This document shows, one piece after another, positions 7,638 to 14,189 of a DNA stretch of 15,543 nt (its first letter is position 1; each line of letters begins with the position of its first letter). Location: assembly GCA_031370485.1 (NCBI GenBank), contig JANMQK010000226.1, positions 1 through 15,543 of the forward strand. Reading direction: 5' to 3'. The DNA comes from JANMQK01 sp031370485 (GTDB lineage Bacteria > Acidobacteriota > Polarisedimenticolia > Gp22-AA2). Below the pieces are notes generated by a model that had not been told where the DNA came from, made no database searches, and saw only the letters and a program-made list of their open reading frames with translations. The translations under genes were made by a program, and so were the position numbers.

Positions 7638-8224
7638 CCCCTCGACGTCCGCGCCGCTCCGGCCGGCGTCCCCTTGGCCGGCGGCTTTCCGACTAGCAGC
7701 ACCTCGTCCCGCCCGTCCTCCTCCCGCAGCCGCACCTCCACCATCTCCTCGAGGCTGGTCGGCACGTTCTTGCCGGCGTAGTCGGCCCGGATCGGCAGCT
7801 CCCGGTGGCCGCGGTCGACGAGCACCGCCAGCTGGATTTCGCGGGGCCGGCCGAAGTCCATCAGCCCGTCGAGCGCCGCGCGGACCGTCCTCCCGGTGAA
7901 CAGGACATCATCCACCAGGACGATCTTCCGCCCGTCGATCGGGAAGTGGATGCGGGTATCCTTGAGGACCGCGTGCGGCCCAACGGTCGTGAGATCGTCG
8001 CGGTAGAGCGTGATGTCGAGGATGCCGACCGGGATTTCGCGCTTCTCGATGTCGGCGATCTTCTTCTGAAGGCGGAGCGCCAGGGGTACGCCGCGCGTCC
8101 GCACGCCCACCAGCGCCAGGGTGTCGAGGTCGCGGTCGCGCTCCAGGATCTCGTGCGCGATGCGCGTCAGGGCGCGGTCGATCTTTTCGGCGTCCATGAC
8201 CACGACAGGGAGGCCTTCAGTCAC
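7634..8224 (-). CDS. pyrR: Bifunctional PyrR: pyr attenuation regulator / uracil phosphoribosyltransferase
   Basis: A 196-residue protein of the PRTase fold. The N-terminus VVMDAEKIDRALTRIAHEILERD and the segment LVGVRTRGVPLALRLQKKI match PyrR. The PRPP-binding loop is KIVLVDDVLFTGRTVRAALD (around residues 96-115), and VDRGHRELPIRADYAGKNVPTS is the characteristic later segment. Known: PyrR binds a hairpin in pyr leader RNA when UMP is high and lets a terminator form; it also has weak uracil phosphoribosyltransferase activity. The start is GTG at 8224, with GGGAGG seven bases upstream. The stop overlaps the pyrB start (ATGA). The leader directly upstream carries an intrinsic terminator and a purine-loop hairpin, so this PyrR probably regulates its own operon. 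Confidence 0.96.
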   Translation of the reverse strand: MTEGLPVVVMDAEKIDRALTRIAHEILERDRDLDTLALVGVRTRGVPLALRLQKKIADIEKREIPVGILDITLYRDDLTTVGPHAVLKDTRIHFPIDGRKIVLVDDVLFTGRTVRAALDGLMDFGRPREIQLAVLVDRGHRELPIRADYAGKNVPTSLEEMVEVRLREEDGRDEVLLVGKPPAKGTPAGAARTSRG

Positions 8225-8250
8225 CGTCCCGCCTCCCGAGCGCCCGGGGC

Positions 8251-8275
8251 AAAAAAAACCCCGCGTCTCCGCGGG
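8251..8275 (-). terminator. Intrinsic terminator in the pyrR leader (probable attenuator)
   Basis: On the minus strand a perfect 6-bp stem CCCGCG/CGCGGG (8275-8270 and 8265-8260) closes a GAGA tetraloop. It is followed by one G and eight T (8258-8251). This is the clearest terminator in the window. It ends 26 bases before the pyrR GTG and begins 47 bases after the stop of the preceding gene. It could simply end that gene, but the promoter at 8396-8368 puts it inside the pyrR leader, where it would act as an attenuator. Confidence 0.88.
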
Positions 8276-8315
8276 AATCGCATCCAGATGTTCGTGCGGT
8301 CATCTACGCCACCTT

Positions 8316-8335
8316 TCCGGCCTCACCGTGCCGGA
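8316..8335 (-). promoter_or_regulatory. Leader hairpin with purine-rich loop, candidate PyrR-binding element
   Basis: On the minus strand TCCGGC (8335-8330) and GCCGGA (8321-8316) form a perfect 6-bp stem around the loop ACGGTGAG. The string CGGTGAGGC fits the core CNGNGAGGY of known PyrR targets, but the 5' half (ARUC in the consensus) does not match and the stem is built differently. It lies between the predicted pyrR transcription start and the terminator, and overlaps the last codons and stop of the preceding gene. PyrR binding is inferred. Confidence 0.35.
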
Positions 8336-10095
8336 TTAAAAGTGTCTCGACCGTGGTGTGAGGTCCAAACATAGCCGAGCCGCGCGTCGCTGTCAACCAG
8401 GCGCGACGGGGTCCCGAGGGCGTCCTCCGTTTCGTAGGTAACGATTACGGTCACCGGATGCTCGAAGGTGTAGCGCTCGGTGAACACCCCGGCGCGGATC
8501 GAACCGTCCAGGTCGCTCGCGATCGGGAGCCCCAGGGCGTACAGCGCCGTGGGGACGATGTCGGCGATCTGTCCCCTGCGGAACTGGGTCCCCCGCGGCA
8601 CCTCGGGGCCGCGGGCGAACAGGAAGCCGCCGGGCGCCCGCCGGTGCGTCCCCGATCGCCACTCCCTGCCGGTCGCCATCGCGACGAGACGCCGCCACAG
8701 CGGGGCCGGGTCGATGCCATGGGAGGCCGTGACGAACAGGACGGTGTCGCGATCGCTGGCCGCGATGGCGCGGGCGACGATGGCGTCCACCCTCCGGTAG
8801 TACCCTTCGAGCACCCCGCCGTAGAGGCGGATCTCGCGGGCCGACACGTTCCCGAACTCCCCCGGCCGGGCGTAGCGCAGGAAGGCGTGGGCTACGAGGT
8901 CGAGCCCCGGGAACGAGAACGCGAGCACCCCGGCATTGCGATCCACGATCGCCTGGTTGAAGACCTTGACGATCGGGGCGTCCGCCGATTCGGCCCGCCG
9001 GATCTCACCCATCAGGATGGCGGCCGCCGGACCCTCGTCGCGCAGCGCCTCGGCGTCGAGGAGGTCCCCCAGGCCCGATCCGGAGATATCCGTCCCGGAG
9101 GGGGCCTCGTCCCGGGACGTCCCCCGGTCCAGATCGAGGTCCCATCCCGCCGACTCCCCCGCCCCCCCGGCGCGGGAAGCCATGTCCCAGAGGGCGAGGA
9201 CGGCGCGATTCGAGACGTCCAGTGGCCGGCTCGTGAAGAAAGGCGCCCCGATGAGATCGAATCCGATTCTCGCGGGCACGACCTCCAGGGCGGTTCGCCC
9301 GCCGACAAGCATCCTGGTCCGCGGGCCGCGGACACCGTTCCTCTTGGGGAACTTGCCGGTGGCCAGGACGGTGCGGGTCACCGCCGCCTCGCACGGGGTC
9401 AGGGAGCTCACCCTGCCGAAGGAGCCCTCCTCCTTGATACGGGCGAAGGCGGGCAGCTTGCCTTGCGCCAGATAGGTGAGGAGATCCTCGAGGTCGGCGC
9501 CATCGAAATTGAGCAGGATCAGCCGGCGGGTCGGCGAAGGAAGGTGCGGAGCGCTCTCCACGCGCGCGGCTTGCGGCCCCGCCGGTCCGCCTCCCCAGGC
9601 CGGCGCCAGCAGAGCCGCCAGCGCAAGACCCGCCGCCGAGGCTTGGGGCCAGGCGGCCCGCCGCAGCCGGGAGATCACCGTGATCGCCGCGGCATAAAGC
9701 CACGCGAGACTCGCGGCCAGCAAGAGACGCCTCAGCCGGTCGGCCGTCGGCGCGTCGAATGCCATCCGGAAATCGGAGACGGCGGCCCAGCACGCCCCGA
9801 GGATCACCGCCGTGTTCACGACGTGGAACGCCATGGCATAGCGCGGGTTGAACCAGGAGAGGCTCAGCCTCCGGGTGGCGAAGAACCGCACCGCGCCGTA
9901 CAGCGCCGTCCAGATCAGCCCCGCGGCGGCGGCGTAAGCCACGACGAGCGGAACGAGCGCCAACGCGCTCCCGCCCCTCCTCGCTTCGTCGTTGGCGATC
10001 CAGAGGAAGCGCGCGAGCAGGGTCGCCCCGTAGAGCCCCGCGATAGAGGCGTTCATGATGAGCTTCGGAGCGTTCACGCCGGCGAATCGTATCAT
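8323..10095 (-). CDS. Membrane-anchored alkaline-phosphatase-superfamily protein (phosphodiesterase-like)
   Basis: A 590-residue protein. The N-terminal 170 residues hold about four to five hydrophobic segments (around 14-34, 44-70, 86-106, 122-142, 152-166). The rest is an alkaline-phosphatase-superfamily domain: RLILLNFDGADLEDLL with D198 as first metal ligand, then TPCEAAVTRTVLATGKFPKRNGV with T240 (or T242) in the nucleophile place. GLDLVAHAFLRYARPGEF follows near 396-413 (D-x3-H), and GTHRRAPGGFLFARG near 481-495 gives a late His. Where relatives have SDHG, this protein has TASHG near 456-459, so one metal-binding Asp is replaced by Ser. Substrate unknown; activity may be altered. The ATG at 10095 lacks a ribosome-binding site, but TACAAT seven bases upstream would place the mRNA start on the ATG. 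Divergent from pyrK; the pyrR promoter lies in its last codons. Confidence 0.8.
   Translation of the reverse strand: MIRFAGVNAPKLIMNASIAGLYGATLLARFLWIANDEARRGGSALALVPLVVAYAAAAGLIWTALYGAVRFFATRRLSLSWFNPRYAMAFHVVNTAVILGACWAAVSDFRMAFDAPTADRLRRLLLAASLAWLYAAAITVISRLRRAAWPQASAAGLALAALLAPAWGGGPAGPQAARVESAPHLPSPTRRLILLNFDGADLEDLLTYLAQGKLPAFARIKEEGSFGRVSSLTPCEAAVTRTVLATGKFPKRNGVRGPRTRMLVGGRTALEVVPARIGFDLIGAPFFTSRPLDVSNRAVLALWDMASRAGGAGESAGWDLDLDRGTSRDEAPSGTDISGSGLGDLLDAEALRDEGPAAAILMGEIRRAESADAPIVKVFNQAIVDRNAGVLAFSFPGLDLVAHAFLRYARPGEFGNVSAREIRLYGGVLEGYYRRVDAIVARAIAASDRDTVLFVTASHGIDPAPLWRRLVAMATGREWRSGTHRRAPGGFLFARGPEVPRGTQFRRGQIADIVPTALYALGLPIASDLDGSIRAGVFTERYTFEHPVTVIVTYETEDALGTPSRLVDSDARLGYVWTSHHGRDTFNPAR
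8368..8396 (-). promoter_or_regulatory. Putative pyrRBC operon promoter
   Basis: On the minus strand a perfect -35 TTGACA (8396-8391) and a -10 TATGTT (8373-8368; four of six) are separated by exactly 17 bp. The predicted start near 8361 gives a leader of about 137 bases to the pyrR GTG, containing the purine-loop hairpin and the terminator. The promoter is embedded in the 3' end of the preceding phosphatase-superfamily gene. Confidence 0.6.
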
Positions 10096-10101
10096 CGCTT
10101 C

Positions 10102-10107
10102 ATTGTA
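10102..10107 (-). promoter_or_regulatory. Putative -10 element for the membrane phosphatase-superfamily gene (leaderless)
   Basis: TACAAT on the minus strand (10107-10102) matches the -10 consensus at five of six positions. It ends six bases before the ATG at 10095, so transcription would start on or next to the start codon. No convincing -35 exists at 16-18 bp spacing. The element overlaps the -35 of the divergent pyrK promoter. Confidence 0.4.
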
Positions 10108-10131
10108 CCGGTGGAATCATTCTGGTATCAT
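10103..10131 (+). promoter_or_regulatory. Putative pyrKD promoter (near-leaderless)
   Basis: TTGTAC (10103-10108) and TATCAT (10126-10131) are separated by exactly 17 bp. The usual start distance puts +1 at about 10138-10139, only three or four bases before the pyrK ATG at 10142. No ribosome-binding sequence precedes that ATG, which agrees with a leaderless or almost leaderless mRNA. Confidence 0.55.
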
Positions 10132-10141
10132 CCGCCGCGGC

Positions 10142-10951
10142 ATGCCGTTCGACATCTCCGCGCCCGTTGTGGCCCACGACCTCCTCGCTCCCGGACATTT
10201 TCTTTTGACCCTCGAGGCCCCGTCGATCGCGCGCGCCGCGCGGCCGGGCCAGTTCCTGATGCTGCAGACGCGCGAGGGCACCGACCCGCTGCTGCGCCGG
10301 CCGATGAGCGTCTGCCGCGTCGTTCCCGGCCGCGGCGGGCGGATCGAGATCCTCTACAAGGTCGTCGGCGGCGGGACCCGGCATCTTTCGCGCCAAGCGG
10401 TCGGACGACGGCTCATGACGCTGGGCCCGCTCGGCAACGGCTTCACCATCCCTCGCGGACGGGGCTCCGGCGGGCAGCCGATACTGGTCGCCGGAGGGAT
10501 CGGCATTGCCATCTTCCCCTTCCTGGTCGAGGCGCTGCGGCGCCGCGGGCAGCGGCCGCTCCTGCTTTTCGGGGCGCGCTCCCGCACGGATCTCGTGTTC
10601 CTGAAATACTTCCGTTCGCGGGGGGTCTCCGTGCGGCTGGCCACCGAGGATGGCAGCGCCGGGGTCAAGGGGTTCGTCACCCGTCTCCTCGAGCCTCTGC
10701 TCGACCCTGCGCGGAAGCCGGAACGAACGACCCTCTATGTGTGCGGGCCCACTCCGATGCTGCGGTCGGTGGGCGCGCTGGCGACGGCGGCGGGTGTCCC
10801 ATGCCAGCTCGCCCTCGAGTCGCAGATGCCGTGCGGCATCGGGGTCTGCCTCGGCTGCGTCGTGCGCTGCCCCGGGGACGCGGCCGGACCGGTCTATCGC
10901 CGCGTTTGCACCGAGGGGCCGGTCTTCGCCGCCGGCACAGTCGAGCCATGA
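10142..10951 (+). CDS. pyrK: Dihydroorotate dehydrogenase B electron-transfer subunit
   Basis: A 269-residue protein of the ferredoxin-reductase family. It carries electrons from the FMN of PyrD to NAD+ through FAD and a [2Fe-2S] cluster. The FAD-binding motif is LLRRPMSVCRV (about 50-60), followed by YKVVGGGTRHLS. The nucleotide-binding glycine segment is LVAGGIGIAIFPFL (115-128), and YVCGPTPML (199-207) is the typical NAD-side motif. The cluster ligands near the C-terminus are C231, C236, C239 and C256 (spacing 4, 2 and 16); C243 is extra. The start at 10142 is preferred because homology begins about there and a promoter is placed directly before it; an upstream in-frame ATG at 10055 lies inside the divergent gene. 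It overlaps pyrD by ATGA, matching the obligate PyrK-PyrD complex. Confidence 0.95.
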   Translation: MPFDISAPVVAHDLLAPGHFLLTLEAPSIARAARPGQFLMLQTREGTDPLLRRPMSVCRVVPGRGGRIEILYKVVGGGTRHLSRQAVGRRLMTLGPLGNGFTIPRGRGSGGQPILVAGGIGIAIFPFLVEALRRRGQRPLLLFGARSRTDLVFLKYFRSRGVSVRLATEDGSAGVKGFVTRLLEPLLDPARKPERTTLYVCGPTPMLRSVGALATAAGVPCQLALESQMPCGIGVCLGCVVRCPGDAAGPVYRRVCTEGPVFAAGTVEP

Positions 10952-11928
10952 GCGCGCGCGGGCCGGGGCTTGGCGCGCGCGGCAGGCCCGACCTCTCCGT
11001 GCAGGTCGGCCCGTTGCGGCTCAAGAACCCGGTCATCACTGCCAGCGGGACGTTCGGTTACGGCACCGAGTTCCTTCCGTACCTCGATCTCGCGGATCTC
11101 GGGGGCATCGTCACCAAGGGGCTTTCCCTTCTTCCGCGCCGCGGCAACGCGCCGCCCCGCACCTGCGAGACCCCCTCCGGGATGCTCAACGCCATCGGCC
11201 TGGCCAACATCGGTGTCGAGGCATTCCTGTCCGAGAAACTCCCCGTCCTGAGGCAGCACGACACGGTCGTCATCGCCAACGTGTTCGGCGAGACGCTCGA
11301 GGAATATGTCGCGGTGTCCCGCCGCCTCAACGGGGCCCCGGGCCTGCACGCGATCGAGCTGAACCTCTCCTGCCCTAACACCGCGAAGGGGGGCATCGCG
11401 TTCGGCGTCTCGGAGCCGGTCATCCGCGAGGTGGTCCGGGCGGTGCGCCGCGCCGCCCCCGACCTGCCTCTCGTCGTCAAGCTGACCCCGAACATCACCG
11501 ACATCGCCGTCGCGGCGCGGGCCGCCAGGGAGGGGGGGGCCGACATCCTCTCCCTCGTGAACACCTTCCTGGGCTTGGCGGTAGACCTCCGCTCCCGCCG
11601 ACCGGTCCTCGACAACGTGGTCGGCGGTGTCTCCGGGCCGGCCATCAAGCCGCAGGCGCTCTACATGGTGCACCGCGTCCACAGCGAGGTGGACCTGCCA
11701 ATCATCGGGATGGGGGGAATCATGAGCGCGGAGGACGCCCTGGAATTCATGCTGGCGGGCAGCTCCGCCGTGCAGGTCGGCACGGCCAATTTCGTCGGTC
11801 CCGCGTCTCCGGTCAATATCGTCCGGGGAATCGCCCGCTACTGTCGGGAGGGGAAGATCCCGGCGGTGCGCGAGTTGACCGGCGCGCTGAGGCTCCCGCG
11901 GGCACCTTCCCCCGCCGTTGGCGTCTAG
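10948..11928 (+). CDS. pyrD: Dihydroorotate dehydrogenase B catalytic subunit (class 1B)
   Basis: Oxidises dihydroorotate to orotate using FMN; cytosolic, heterotetramer with PyrK. The 326-residue protein has the FMN-barrel start LKNPVITASGTFGYGTEF (25-42), TKGLSLLPRRGN with the FMN-binding Lys57, the substrate segment GMLNAIGLANIGV (78-90), ELNLSCPNTAKGG (137-149) with catalytic Cys142, VVKLTPNITD, and late phosphate-binding GMGGIMSAEDALEFMLAGSSAVQVGTA. Cys rather than Ser as base is typical of class 1 enzymes, and the adjacent pyrK makes it type 1B, NAD-linked. The ATG overlaps the pyrK stop as ATGA. The first 14 residues are Gly/Arg-rich and may be non-conserved. It converges with the thioredoxin-like gene, with nine bases between the two stops and no evident terminator. 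Confidence 0.96.
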   Translation: MSARGPGLGARGRPDLSVQVGPLRLKNPVITASGTFGYGTEFLPYLDLADLGGIVTKGLSLLPRRGNAPPRTCETPSGMLNAIGLANIGVEAFLSEKLPVLRQHDTVVIANVFGETLEEYVAVSRRLNGAPGLHAIELNLSCPNTAKGGIAFGVSEPVIREVVRAVRRAAPDLPLVVKLTPNITDIAVAARAAREGGADILSLVNTFLGLAVDLRSRRPVLDNVVGGVSGPAIKPQALYMVHRVHSEVDLPIIGMGGIMSAEDALEFMLAGSSAVQVGTANFVGPASPVNIVRGIARYCREGKIPAVRELTGALRLPRAPSPAVGV

Positions 11929-11937
11929 AAGAAGCGG

Positions 11938-12450
11938 CTAGAGTGGGGAGGGTTTCCCGGCGCCCGGCGCACCGGTCACGGGACCCGCCGTAGCCGGTCC
12001 TCTCGATGCGTCGTCCACGTCGCGTGCTTCGTCGCCGAAGATGCGGTTGAGCGCGTCGAAAACCGCCTCCCCCTCGGCCACGCGGGCGCCTTTCTGATCA
12101 AACAGCACCAGGTACGGCAGGGACTCGACGCCATGCTGGGAGGCCACCGGCATGGTCCAATCGACGATGTCGACCTTGCGGATCGCCAGCGTTTCCGGCC
12201 GCCGCGCGGCCAGCCGCTCGAGCGCCGGGCTGAGGGCGCGGCAGGGGGGGCACCACACGGCGTAAAAATCGAAAAGCGTGTATTTCCCGGCGGCCAGATG
12301 GCTCGCGAGGTCCACTTCCTCGCCGTGCGTGATCACGCGGATGTCAGCCGCCGGACCCCGCGGCCGGTGAAGGACGGCGGTGGCGAACACCGCCCCGGCG
12401 GCGACGAAGCCGCCGAGAACCAAGAGTAACGTCTTCATGCCGCGCTGCAT
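11938..12450 (-). CDS. Membrane-anchored thioredoxin-like protein
   Basis: A 170-residue protein: N-terminal hydrophobic anchor (about 5-27), then a thioredoxin fold with the active site FYAVWCPPC (C67, C70) and a cis-proline segment ESLPYLVLFDQKG. A Gly/Ala/Pro-rich tail ends the protein. It is likely exported with the domain facing outward, acting as a thiol-disulfide reductase or oxidase; the client is unknown. The domain is shorter than TlpA/ResA types and nearer to simple thioredoxin. The ATG at 12450 is chosen because GGAGGG lies just upstream and a good promoter precedes it; the open frame continues to 12654 into pyrF but that part has no thioredoxin character. Met5 (12438) is an alternative start. 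Transcribed away from pyrF and toward pyrD. Confidence 0.85.
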   Translation of the reverse strand: MQRGMKTLLLVLGGFVAAGAVFATAVLHRPRGPAADIRVITHGEEVDLASHLAAGKYTLFDFYAVWCPPCRALSPALERLAARRPETLAIRKVDIVDWTMPVASQHGVESLPYLVLFDQKGARVAEGEAVFDALNRIFGDEARDVDDASRGPATAGPVTGAPGAGKPSPL

Positions 12451-12486
12451 GCGCCCTCCGTGCCGGCAGACCCTTGAAGCCCGACG

Positions 12487-12515
12487 ATTATCGGCCGGAC
12501 GCGCCGTCACGTCAA
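12487..12515 (-). promoter_or_regulatory. Putative promoter of the thioredoxin-like gene
   Basis: On the minus strand TTGACG (12515-12510) and GATAAT (12492-12487) are separated by 17 bp; each matches its consensus at five of six positions. The predicted start leaves about 30 bases of leader with a GGAGGG ribosome-binding site. This contrasts with the divergent pyrF promoter, which leaves none. Confidence 0.6.
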
Positions 12516-12537
12516 ACGCCCGGCCGCCGCGCAATTC

Positions 12538-12566
12538 TTGCAATGGGAGCGCAGTTCTGTGACAAT
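12538..12566 (+). promoter_or_regulatory. Putative pyrF promoter (leaderless)
   Basis: TTGCAA (12538-12543) and GACAAT (12561-12566) are separated by exactly 17 bp. The -10 ends seven bases before the pyrF ATG at 12574, so the predicted transcription start falls at or next to the start codon. There is no ribosome-binding site between them. Confidence 0.55.
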
Positions 12567-12573
12567 CCCGCGC

Positions 12574-13299
12574 ATGGTCAACCCGGCGAGCGCGGACCGC
12601 CTCATCGTCGCCCTCGATGTGGCGAACCGGGAGGCCGCGCTGCGCATCGTTCATGTGCTGCGGCCGCGCGCCACCCGCTTCAAGATCGGGACGGAGTTAT
12701 TCACCGCCTGCGGACCACCCCTCGTCCGCGACATCATCGGCACCGGGGCCCAGGTCTTTCTCGATCTCAAGTTCCACGACATCCCGCACACCGTGGCGCG
12801 GGCGTCGGTGGAGGCCGCGCGCCTCGGCGTCGCGATGTTCACGCTGCACCTCTCCGGGGGAGCCATGATGGCGCGCCGGGCGGCTGACGAAGTCGAGGCC
12901 CATTGCCAGATTTACCGACTGGCCAAGCCGAAGATCTTCGGAGTCACCGTCCTCACCAGCCTGTCATCCGAGGACCTGGAGCAGACCGGCATCTCGCGCC
13001 CCGTGGAGGAGCAGGTGGTGTCGCTCGCCCGCCTGGCGCAGACCGCCGGGCTCGACGGGGTGGTCGCCTCGCCGCGGGAGGTGCGCCGGGTGCGGGAGGC
13101 CTGCGGCCGCGATCTCTTGATCATCACGCCCGGCATCCGCCCGGCCGGAAGCGAGCCGGACGACCAGGTCCGCACGCTGACCCCCCGCGAGGCGATCGAG
13201 GCGGGCGCCGACTACCTCGTGGTCGGCCGTCCGATCATCGCCTCGCGCGACCCGCTCGAGGCCGCCGAGGCGATCCTGATGCAGATGGACGGCGCATGA
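12574..13299 (+). CDS. pyrF: Orotidine 5'-phosphate decarboxylase
   Basis: Decarboxylates OMP to UMP, the last step of the pathway. The 241-residue protein shows the family's beta/alpha-barrel motifs: LIVALDVANRE (D15), FKIGTELF (K37), the catalytic DLKFHDIPHTV with D64, K66 and D69, a mid-barrel TVLTSLSSEDL, and the phosphate-gripping ITPGIRP and VVGRPI near the end. This is the short bacterial (type 1) form. The ATG at 12574 is chosen because the barrel starts right after it and the promoter sits directly upstream; it has no ribosome-binding site. Its stop overlaps the start of the next gene as ATGA. pyrE, its usual partner, is not in the window. Confidence 0.96.
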   Translation: MVNPASADRLIVALDVANREAALRIVHVLRPRATRFKIGTELFTACGPPLVRDIIGTGAQVFLDLKFHDIPHTVARASVEAARLGVAMFTLHLSGGAMMARRAADEVEAHCQIYRLAKPKIFGVTVLTSLSSEDLEQTGISRPVEEQVVSLARLAQTAGLDGVVASPREVRRVREACGRDLLIITPGIRPAGSEPDDQVRTLTPREAIEAGADYLVVGRPIIASRDPLEAAEAILMQMDGA

Positions 13300-14189
13300 T
13301 TCGTCCGGCCGCCGCACCCCGGCACGACGTCATTCCGTCCGTCGCGGCCATCCTCGCCCTGGCGCTCGGCAGTATGGTGAGCGCCTCCGGGCCGCCGGTT
13401 ATCACCAACGAGGACATCGTCCGGCTCGTCGCCCATGGGACCTCCGAGAAGGCAGTGCTCGCGGCCATCGCGGAGCACCCGGTCCGCTTCGACCTCGAGC
13501 CCGACGTGGTCGAGGAGCTGCGCGTGGCGGGAGTCAACGACCGCGTCCTCGAGGCGATGCGGCGCCGTCAGGCCGCGATGCCCCGCGAGAAGGCGCCGCC
13601 CGTCGTCCCGGCCCCCTCCCTGCCCGCCGGCCGGGTCGAGATTCTCTTCGACGCGGCCCTCGACCCGAAGGATCCCGTGGAGTCGTCGGCGGTCGCCATC
13701 CGCAAGCTTCCGAAAGGTGTGACGCGGCCGGGCGGCCTCGAGGTCGCCGAGGTCACCGATCTCGCCCTGGCGGTGCTCTGCACGACACCCGACCATGTCC
13801 CCGACCACTGGGACACGCACACACAAATCACGGGCGGCCCGCGCAGCGAGGCCATCCTGTTCCACCCCGGCAGCCGGCCCACCCGGACCAAGGGGTTCGA
13901 CCTGCTCTATCTCGACAGGGAAGGAATCGACTCGGCGCCGCTGGCCCCCGGGCGCCACACCCTCGTCGTGGCGCTCGCGGGCCGGCAGGCGGGCTCGGGA
14001 TCCTGGCGCATCCTGGCCTCCGACACGGTGCGCGTCGAGGCATCGGCCGATCGGCCGGTCCGCATCACGCTGAAGACTGGCAGCCACCTGCGGGGCAGCA
14101 CGATGACCGGCTACAAGGTCGAGCAGGAATGGAAGGTAGTGTCGGTCGACCCGCCGGAGAGCGACACGCGCGCGGAGGGAGGGCCATGA
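13296..14189 (+). CDS. Exported protein of unknown function with an N-terminal helical repeat-like motif
   Basis: A 297-residue protein I cannot assign to a function. Residues 13-30 form a signal peptide with a likely cut after SMVSA. Residues 36-88 (starting ITNEDIVRLVAHGTSEKAVL and ending GVNDRVLEAMRRRQ) follow a helical pattern of the kind frequent in exported Acidobacteriota proteins; its role is unknown to me. A Pro-rich linker (about 99-111) precedes a beta-rich C-terminal part of about 185 residues with no recognised family. In that part a stretch near 203-230 reads like an extracellular binding or beta-sandwich domain, and it ends in strands with GSHLRGSTMTGYKVEQEWKV. It is coupled to pyrF and to the patatin gene by ATGA overlaps on both sides, so it is probably translated with them. 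Confidence 0.75.
   Translation: MIRPAAAPRHDVIPSVAAILALALGSMVSASGPPVITNEDIVRLVAHGTSEKAVLAAIAEHPVRFDLEPDVVEELRVAGVNDRVLEAMRRRQAAMPREKAPPVVPAPSLPAGRVEILFDAALDPKDPVESSAVAIRKLPKGVTRPGGLEVAEVTDLALAVLCTTPDHVPDHWDTHTQITGGPRSEAILFHPGSRPTRTKGFDLLYLDREGIDSAPLAPGRHTLVVALAGRQAGSGSWRILASDTVRVEASADRPVRITLKTGSHLRGSTMTGYKVEQEWKVVSVDPPESDTRAEGGP

Noticed and set aside
8358..8363. CCTCAC on the minus strand, complementary to GTGAGG in the pyrR leader hairpin, as a possible alternative pairing
   Set aside because: It lies at or just before the predicted transcription start, so it may not be in the RNA, and six base pairs are too few to claim an antiterminator.
8458..10947. Upstream part of an 1156-codon plus-strand frame ending with pyrD
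   Set aside because: Only the part from 10948 shows dihydroorotate dehydrogenase motifs. The rest is antisense to the membrane phosphatase-superfamily gene or out of frame with pyrK, so it is not a fusion protein.
11926..11940. Bidirectional terminator between pyrD and the thioredoxin-like gene
   Set aside because: The nine-base gap and flanking sequence show a repeated CTAG but no stem with a T-run on either strand.
12451..12654. N-terminal extension of the thioredoxin-like protein
   Set aside because: It runs antisense into pyrF and across both promoters, and the ATG at 12450 has its own ribosome-binding site followed at once by the hydrophobic anchor.
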